Below, in pieces: positions 53,471 to 58,996 of a stretch of 64,000 bases of DNA. The first letter of the stretch is position 1; each line of letters begins with the position of its first letter. Source of the DNA: Streptomyces diacarni (GTDB lineage: Bacteria > Actinomycetota > Actinomycetes > Streptomycetales > Streptomycetaceae); contig NZ_QOIN01000053.1 in NCBI RefSeq assembly GCF_003323715.1, forward strand, positions 1-64,000. Reading direction: 5' to 3'. The position numbers and the translations under genes were made by a program. The notes under the pieces were generated by a model. The model saw only the letters and a list, made by a program, of their open reading frames with translations, searched no databases and had not been told where the DNA came from.

Positions 53471-54346
53471 TAGCATACTGGTTAAATTCGGACACTCCTG
53501 TCTGGGTGCCGAACCGGCCTCACACACTATGCCGTACCACCAGCCCTCGATGCGACGGTACAGGTGTGCGCTCTGCCGCAGGCGGACGACCAGGCAGCCG
53601 CGGTAATCGTCCCCGACGTTCTTGCGCACCGTCTTCGGATTGTGCCGCTTGAGGACGGGCTTGAAGAAGTCGTCGGTGCACCTGCCCGCCAGGTCCGCCC
53701 AGAAGCGTTCGGCGGCCGCTACATCCGCCGACTCGTGGATCATCACGTGGAAACAGCGGTGTTCGCCCGCCACGCCGAGCAGATCCAACCACGCGAGGTA
53801 GAGGCGGATCATGGCCGGATCGCTGTTGCAGAAGGTCACTTGCTCGGTGCGTCGGTAGACCTTGCTCTTGGAGCCCTCGGCCCAGTACAGCCCCACCCCG
53901 ATCAGGAACAACTCCCTGTCCGTCAGGGTGCCGATCTCGGCCGCGGCGGCGGCCTTGGTGCGCTGCCGTTCTTCCTCGCGGAGCTGGAGGGTGCGCTCCC
54001 ACCCGCGCCGGGCGATGGCCGAGGCCTCTTCGCTGGTGCGGCGCGGCGGTCTGGGCAGGTCCCGTACCCACAGGGATACCGAGCTGCGCGAGACGCCCAG
54101 TTCCAGTTCGATCCGGTCGTACGTCCAGCCCTGGCGGCGCAGCTCGCGGGCGCGGGCGCGCAGGTCGTCCTTGGCGCGGGGGCGGCGGGTCCAGGCGGGT
54201 GGGGGTTCGCCCTTGACGAGGCGGTTGAGGAGGTCGTTGTTGGAGATCTTCAGGCGGTCGCGGATGTGGCGGCGGCTGAGGCCTTCGCGGCGCAGCGCGA
54301 GGGCTTGTTCGCGTAGGCGTTCGTACGTGTCGTGCGTCTGTGCCAT
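53456..54346 (-). CDS. HTH protein with LAGLIDADG-like motif, overlapping tRNA-Gln
   Basis: The 296-residue protein has two helix-turn-helix units: about residues 14-46 (REQALALRREGLSRRHIRD) and 61-95 (ARELRRQGWTYDRIELELGVSRSSVSLWV). These are followed by a domain starting LFLIGVGLYWAEGSK (about 146-160, E157), then VTFCNSDPAMIRLYLAWLDLLG. That resembles a single LAGLIDADG helix followed by beta strands, as in dimeric homing endonucleases and related DNA-binding proteins. The last dozen codons read through the tRNA promoter, include TTA and CTA codons, and end with a TAA inside the tRNA. The function is unknown. It is probably an accessory gene inserted beside the tRNA. Confidence 0.8.
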   Translation of the reverse strand: MAQTHDTYERLREQALALRREGLSRRHIRDRLKISNNDLLNRLVKGEPPPAWTRRPRAKDDLRARARELRRQGWTYDRIELELGVSRSSVSLWVRDLPRPPRRTSEEASAIARRGWERTLQLREEERQRTKAAAAAEIGTLTDRELFLIGVGLYWAEGSKSKVYRRTEQVTFCNSDPAMIRLYLAWLDLLGVAGEHRCFHVMIHESADVAAAERFWADLAGRCTDDFFKPVLKRHNPKTVRKNVGDDYRGCLVVRLRQSAHLYRRIEGWWYGIVCEAGSAPRQECPNLTSMLSPVV

Positions 54347-54525
54347 ACGGGTGAGTCTTGCGGGGGAATGGCGCTGTGCGCTGCGAAAAGACGTCCGCTT
54401 GCTTAGTTCGGGTGAATTCCTTTGTGTTCGATTGCCAAACCATCCGGTCACGGACAGATGCGCGGAAGGGGGTGTTCCGGGGCTCGGCCGGAAAGGGGGT
54501 GCTCTTCGGTCGTAGGCTGGTCGGT

Positions 54526-56337
54526 ATGACCGAGACGGGGGAGAACCGTGCGCGGGGCGGGCCGTGGTGGTGGGAACGGCCACGGAGTGCGGTGCTCGAT
54601 GTCGGCCTCGCGGCGGGTTCCGCCGCCGAGTGCGCGCTCCAGGGGCAGAGTTTCGCCCGCGAGACGGGCATTCCGGACGGGCTGGCGGTCGTGCTGGGTG
54701 TGGTCGCGGGGGCGACGATGGTGCTGCGGCGGCGCTGGCCCATCGCCGTCGTCCTGGTCGCCATCGCCGTCATACCCGCGGACATGGGCGCGACCCTGTG
54801 CGTGGTGGGCCTCTACACCCTGGCCGCGACCGAGGTGCCGCGGCGGATCACCGGGCTGCTGGCGTCGATGACCGCGCTGGGCACGCTGGCGATGACCACG
54901 TTCCGGCTGGAGCAGAGCGTCGGGCAGGATCCCGATTTCAACCCGTCGTCGTGGTTCGTGCCGTTGGCCGCTGTGCTGATGTCGATCGGTGTGACGGCCC
55001 CGCCCGTGCTGCTGGGCCTGTACGTGGGGGCGCGGCGGCGGCTCGTGGAGTCGCTGCGCGAGCGGGCCGACGGTCTGGAGCGGGAGCTGTCGCTGCTGGC
55101 CGACCGTGCGGAGGAGCGCGCCGAGTGGGCGCGCAATGAGGAGCGCACTCGGATCGCCCGTGAGATGCACGACGTGGTCGCTCACCGGGTGAGCCTGATG
55201 GTGGTGCACGCGGCGGCGTTGCAGGCGGTGACGCTGAAGGATCCGGAGAAGGCGTCCAGGAACGCCGCGCTGGTGGGCGACATGGGCCGTCAGGCTCTCA
55301 ACGAGTTGCGGACGATGCTGGGTGTGCTGCGGTCCGGCGACGGGGAGAAGCCGGCGCAGGCCGAGCAAGCCCGCCACACCGACCAGCGGTCCGATCAGCC
55401 TGGTCGGGCAGGGCAGAAGGCGGAGCGGAGCGACAAGGACGGCAAGGACGGGAAGGCCGAGGAGCCGGTGCGGGCCGGTCGGTCCGGAGGCCGTGGGCCG
55501 GGCGCGCGGACCGGGGCGGCGGTGGCGGCCGAGGGCGCCGAAGGGCGGGCTGCGGGCGCCGGTGGGGCAGGGGACGCGGAGGTCGCCGAGCGGGGCGGGA
55601 AGCACGTGCGCGCCGGGACGGGCGAAACGGCGGCGGGGGAGGACGGAGCCGCGCCGGCGCGCGCGACCGCACCGGTGTCGTCCGTCGGGGCGCTGCCCGT
55701 ATCGGACGCCTCGGACGTGTCGGACGCCTCGGACGCCTCGGGCGGTCCCTCGGAGGGGCCGTTTGTGGGTGTGCCCGGCGGGGACGGTGCCGGGCGGGCG
55801 CCCTCGAGCCCGCCGGAGCCGGGCTCGGAGTTCGCGTCGGGGTCCGTGTCGGCGACTGCCGGGGCAGCGGCTGCCGCGCGTCGGGAGGCCATCGTCCGCG
55901 CGGCTGGCGCGGGCCGGGAGAGGGCTCCGTACGCGCAGGTCCCGTCGCTCGCGCAGTTGGACGCGCTGGTCGGCCAGTCGCGCGCTGCCGGGATGGCGGT
56001 GGAGCTGAGTGTGGAGGGGAGCCCGGACGGTGCCTGTCCGTCCACGGTGGAGCAGACGGCCTACCGGGTGGTGCAGGAGGCGCTGACCAACGTGCACAAG
56101 CACGCCGCGGGTGCCGCGACCCGGGTGCGGGTGGCGCACCGGGAGGCGGAGGTCGCCTTGCAGGTGGAGAACGAGCCCGCGGTGGACGGTGCCGCCGACG
56201 CGGGGCTGCCCAGCGGGGGCAACGGGCTGGTGGGCATGCGGGAGCGGGTCACGGCGCTGGGTGGCGGCTTCGTGTCGGGGCCGACGGACTCCGGCGGGTT
56301 CCGGGTGTCGGCGATCATTCCGTACGCGCGGGCGTGA
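54526..56337 (+). CDS. NarL-group sensor histidine kinase with a large disordered insert
   Basis: The 603-residue protein has four to five N-terminal helices (about residues 20-180), a coiled segment, and a HisKA_3 dimerisation domain with phospho-His215 (IAREMHDVVAHRVSLMVVHAAAL). The ATP-binding domain has the N-box EALTNVHKHA (Asn522) and GNGLVGMRERVTALGGGF. The linker between these domains is normally under 30 residues; here it is about 195 (about 272-466), rich in Gly, Ala, Glu and Ser with SDASDVSDASDASGG-type repeats. TAGGCT at 54513-54518 ends 7 nt before the ATG, so the mRNA is probably leaderless. No response regulator is adjacent. Confidence 0.88.
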   Translation: MTETGENRARGGPWWWERPRSAVLDVGLAAGSAAECALQGQSFARETGIPDGLAVVLGVVAGATMVLRRRWPIAVVLVAIAVIPADMGATLCVVGLYTLAATEVPRRITGLLASMTALGTLAMTTFRLEQSVGQDPDFNPSSWFVPLAAVLMSIGVTAPPVLLGLYVGARRRLVESLRERADGLERELSLLADRAEERAEWARNEERTRIAREMHDVVAHRVSLMVVHAAALQAVTLKDPEKASRNAALVGDMGRQALNELRTMLGVLRSGDGEKPAQAEQARHTDQRSDQPGRAGQKAERSDKDGKDGKAEEPVRAGRSGGRGPGARTGAAVAAEGAEGRAAGAGGAGDAEVAERGGKHVRAGTGETAAGEDGAAPARATAPVSSVGALPVSDASDVSDASDASGGPSEGPFVGVPGGDGAGRAPSSPPEPGSEFASGSVSATAGAAAAARREAIVRAAGAGRERAPYAQVPSLAQLDALVGQSRAAGMAVELSVEGSPDGACPSTVEQTAYRVVQEALTNVHKHAAGAATRVRVAHREAEVALQVENEPAVDGAADAGLPSGGNGLVGMRERVTALGGGFVSGPTDSGGFRVSAIIPYARA

Positions 56338-57073
56338 GCCCTTCGGGGAAGTTCCGTGCGCTGTCGGGCGCGCGCGTGTCGTCGCCCGTGGCCCAGGTGC
56401 CGCCCGTCGCCGTGCCCGCCTCGTCGCCGGAGCCGGAGCCGGAGCCGGAGTCAGGGCCGGGTTCGGGGGCGGGGGCCGTGTCGTCGGTCGGGTGGGGCGC
56501 GCCGTCGGCCGGGTGCGGGGCGGTCTCGGTCGCGTGGGCGGTCGCGTGGACGGCGGTGTCGTCGGGGGCCGTGCGCGGAGACGGCGGGGCGCCTGCGCTG
56601 AGCTTGGCCGGGACGAGGCCCATCAGCAGTGCGGAGAGCGCGGAGTCGAAGTCGGCGCCGACGTACCAGTCGCCTGTCGGGTCGAGGCTGTAGACGCGGC
56701 GCTGGGCGTCGATGACGAGCAGCGCGTCGGTGCCGCCGTACTCGCCTTCGGTGCCGATCGGGCAGATCTGTGTTCCCAGGGCGCGGCCGAGGTCGTTGAA
56801 GGTGCGGGCGGCGTGCAGTCCCGTGAGCGGGTCGATGTGGACGTGTGCGGGTGCCAGGTGCCGTCCCGGCCCTGTGGGGGCGATGTGCAGGCTTCCGAAC
56901 TCGGCCCACACCTCGACGGCGGCGGGGAAGACGGCGTGCCGGTGGCCGCCGGGGGAGACGTGGGCGCGCAGGGTGTCGGCCCACTGTTCGGCCTGTCGGA
57001 TGTCCCACCGTCCTGGTTCCCATCCGGCGTTGCGCAGGGGGTCGTCGACGGCGACGGGGAAGCGGGTGGTCAC
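56315..57073 (-). CDS. SUKH-3 family immunity-like protein
   Basis: The 252-residue protein begins with a SUKH-3 domain (FPVAVDDPLRNAGWEPGRWDIRQAEQWADTLR at about residues 5-36, continuing to about 160 with HIDPLTG, TFNDLGRALGTQICPIGTEGEYGGTDALLVIDAQRRVYSLDPTGDWYVG). SUKH domains are known as immunity modules of polymorphic toxin systems. The C-terminal 90 residues are Pro/Thr/Gly/Asp-rich and disordered. The GTG at 57073 overlaps the stop of the deaminase gene (GTGA), so the two proteins are made together. Its 3' end overlaps the histidine-kinase gene by 23 bp. Confidence 0.85.
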   Translation of the reverse strand: MTTRFPVAVDDPLRNAGWEPGRWDIRQAEQWADTLRAHVSPGGHRHAVFPAAVEVWAEFGSLHIAPTGPGRHLAPAHVHIDPLTGLHAARTFNDLGRALGTQICPIGTEGEYGGTDALLVIDAQRRVYSLDPTGDWYVGADFDSALSALLMGLVPAKLSAGAPPSPRTAPDDTAVHATAHATETAPHPADGAPHPTDDTAPAPEPGPDSGSGSGSGDEAGTATGGTWATGDDTRAPDSARNFPEGLTPARTE

Positions 57074-57726
57074 CGGTCGTGCTCCTGTGCCGGGTCGATG
57101 GCCCGTACCCCGAAGTGGGCCAGCAGGGGGGTGCAGGAGCGGCACGGCGGGATGTAGCTGCCGTGCAGGGGGTCGCCGTCCTCGCGGATGCGGCGTGCGG
57201 TGAGTTTGGCGTGCTTGAGGGCGCGCTTGGCTTCGCTCAGGGTCAGGGGTTTGGGCGGTTTCGTGGTGCGGGGTGCCCTGGTGGCCTTGGTGCCGCCCGA
57301 CTTTGCGTTCTTGCCTTGTTTGCGGGCGCCGCGTTTGGCGGCCCGACTGGTCTCGGTGGCGGTGAGGTAGCGGGAGAGGAGGACGGCCTCGGGGCAGCGC
57401 CCTGTCGTGCGGGAGCGGCGTTCGGTGGTGAGGGTGTCGAGGAAGTCCTGCACGAGGGGGTGGTGGGCGGGTGGCCGTTCGCTCTTGCTGCCGGTGCAGG
57501 TGAGGGTCTCGCCGCGGATGGACAGGGCGGCGGCGACCGCGGGCAGGATGCCGTCCCTTCGGTGCCTGAGGGCCGGGGCGGTGGCGCTGAGGGAGTCGGC
57601 GGCGTTCGTCCAGCCGATGCGCGGGTCGCCCGCCCCGTGACTGTTGGCGGGTTGCGCCTGTTCGGCGGGGTGTGCCGGGGGCGCGGTCTGCGCCTGCGGT
57701 GTGTGCGCCTGTTGTGCGGTGTGCAA
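57070..57726 (-). CDS. YwqJ-like putative deaminase (toxin-type domain)
   Basis: The 218-residue protein has the zinc deaminase motifs C111-P-E113 (GRCPEAVLLSRYL) and C195-x-x-C198 (PPCRSCTPLLAHFGV), as in the YwqJ group of polymorphic-toxin deaminases. Between them is a long Lys/Arg-rich stretch (about 122-165) that could contact nucleic acid. The N-terminal 35 residues are Gln/Ala/Pro-rich; no signal peptide or export module is seen. The predicted start is TTG at 57726 after GGGAGGAAG, an uncommon codon. It is coupled to the SUKH-3 gene, the usual toxin-then-immunity order. Confidence 0.8.
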   Translation of the reverse strand: MHTAQQAHTPQAQTAPPAHPAEQAQPANSHGAGDPRIGWTNAADSLSATAPALRHRRDGILPAVAAALSIRGETLTCTGSKSERPPAHHPLVQDFLDTLTTERRSRTTGRCPEAVLLSRYLTATETSRAAKRGARKQGKNAKSGGTKATRAPRTTKPPKPLTLSEAKRALKHAKLTARRIREDGDPLHGSYIPPCRSCTPLLAHFGVRAIDPAQEHDR

Positions 57727-58008
57727 TGGAGCTTCCTCCCCGAGTGTCCCCTTAAGTGCCGGGGCTCGCCCAAGTATGCAGTGTGGCGCATGAGTCGCTC
57801 ATTCCCCCGTGGGCGTCACGGTGGTGCGGTCCGGAGGGAGACCGTTTTTCACGCCCTCTGGGTGAGTGGTCCGGTGCGGGATTGCTGGCGGCGGTCGTGC
57901 GGGATCGCTGCAGGCGGCTGGTGGGGGGAGTGCCGGGGGCGGTGTCTGGCGGTTGCCGTACCGCATAGGCTGTTGGGAACCAGCCAGCACCAGCAGGGGG
58001 CCAACGCC
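57727..58008. promoter_or_regulatory. Divergent promoter region of the SUKH cluster
   Basis: The 282 bp separate the deaminase/SUKH-3 pair (minus) from the WHH-SUKH gene (plus). On minus, CATACT (about 57771-57776) and the GGGAGG Shine-Dalgarno are visible. On plus, TAGGCT at about 57966-57971 may be a -10, 38 bp before the ATG, and GGGGG lies at 57996-58000. No obvious shared operator palindrome was found. Confidence 0.4.
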
Positions 58009-58989
58009 ATGACGACAGGTCGGCTCGGACAAGCCGCCGCGCCACCGAACCGGGCGTACGCCGGGCAGGTCGTGAATTTCCCGGATCCGGTCAGGGCGGC
58101 CCGCCACCCCCAGGGGGTGCGGGTCGATGCGGCCGGGTTTCCCGACTTCTCCGCGTACGCCCGTGCGGCCGCCGAGATCGCCGAGCCCCCGGACGGCTTC
58201 GGTGGCGACGAACTGCGCCTGACCGACTACGTGTCGGCCAACGCCGCGCTGCACGCCGAGGGGCACGAGCTGTGGACGGATCTGCCGCCTGTGGCCACTC
58301 CGCACGGCTGGACGTGGCATCACGTGGCGCACAGCCGCCGTATGGAGCTGGTGCCCGTCGAGGTGAAGGCGCTGCTGCGGCACCACGGTGGTCTGGCGAC
58401 GGCGTCCGTCGACCACGGCAAGACCGGTACGCGTCCGCTCCAGGAGACCCGCCCGGCGCACTTCGCCGTGCCGCACGGGCCGGAGCCCGCGGTGACCGAA
58501 CGGCAGGTCGCCGACGTCGAGGAGCGGCTCGGCTACCGGCTGCCGGGTGCCTACCGCGGTTTCCTCAAGGCCGCGGGCGGCTGCGCCCCGGAGGGCGTGG
58601 CGCTCGACGCGGAGCTGGGTCTGCTGGTGGACCAGCCGTTCTTCACGGTGCGGGACGACGCGGCCGTCAACGACCTCGTCTACGTCAACAAGTGCCTGCG
58701 CGACCACCTGACCAAGGACTTCCTGGGCGTCGGCTTCGTCCAGGGCGGTCTGATCGCTTTGAAGGTGAAGGGCGAGGCGCTGGGGTCGGTGTGGTTTTGC
58801 GCGTACGACGACGCGCGGGACGCCGACGGCATGGGGGTGCAGGAGCGGGTGGAGCGGCTGCTGCGGCCGTGCGGTGCGGATTTCGACGCGTTCTTGTTGC
58901 GGCTCGCGGGTAACCCGCCGGAGTTGGAGACCGTGGCGAACCTGATGGTGGACGGCGGCTTCGCCCGCGCCGTCCCTGTGGAGAGGTGA
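58009..58989 (+). CDS. WHH-type HNH nuclease domain fused to a SUKH domain
   Basis: The 326-residue protein has an N-terminal toxin-type nuclease region of the HNH/endonuclease VII superfamily. It comprises NFPDPVRAARHPQGVRVDAAGFPDFSAYA (about residues 23-51), then GWTWHHVAHSRRMELVPVEVKALLRHHGG (about 100-128), with the W103-H104-H105 motif and a later His pair. A SMI1/KNR4 (SUKH) domain follows (VADVEERLGYRLPGAYRGFLKAAGG at about 165-190, to about 305). In polymorphic toxin systems these two domains are usually separate toxin and immunity proteins. Here they share one chain without a secretion signal. It ends 7 bp before the next gene. Confidence 0.82.
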   Translation: MTTGRLGQAAAPPNRAYAGQVVNFPDPVRAARHPQGVRVDAAGFPDFSAYARAAAEIAEPPDGFGGDELRLTDYVSANAALHAEGHELWTDLPPVATPHGWTWHHVAHSRRMELVPVEVKALLRHHGGLATASVDHGKTGTRPLQETRPAHFAVPHGPEPAVTERQVADVEERLGYRLPGAYRGFLKAAGGCAPEGVALDAELGLLVDQPFFTVRDDAAVNDLVYVNKCLRDHLTKDFLGVGFVQGGLIALKVKGEALGSVWFCAYDDARDADGMGVQERVERLLRPCGADFDAFLLRLAGNPPELETVANLMVDGGFARAVPVER

Positions 58990-58996
58990 GAGCGCG

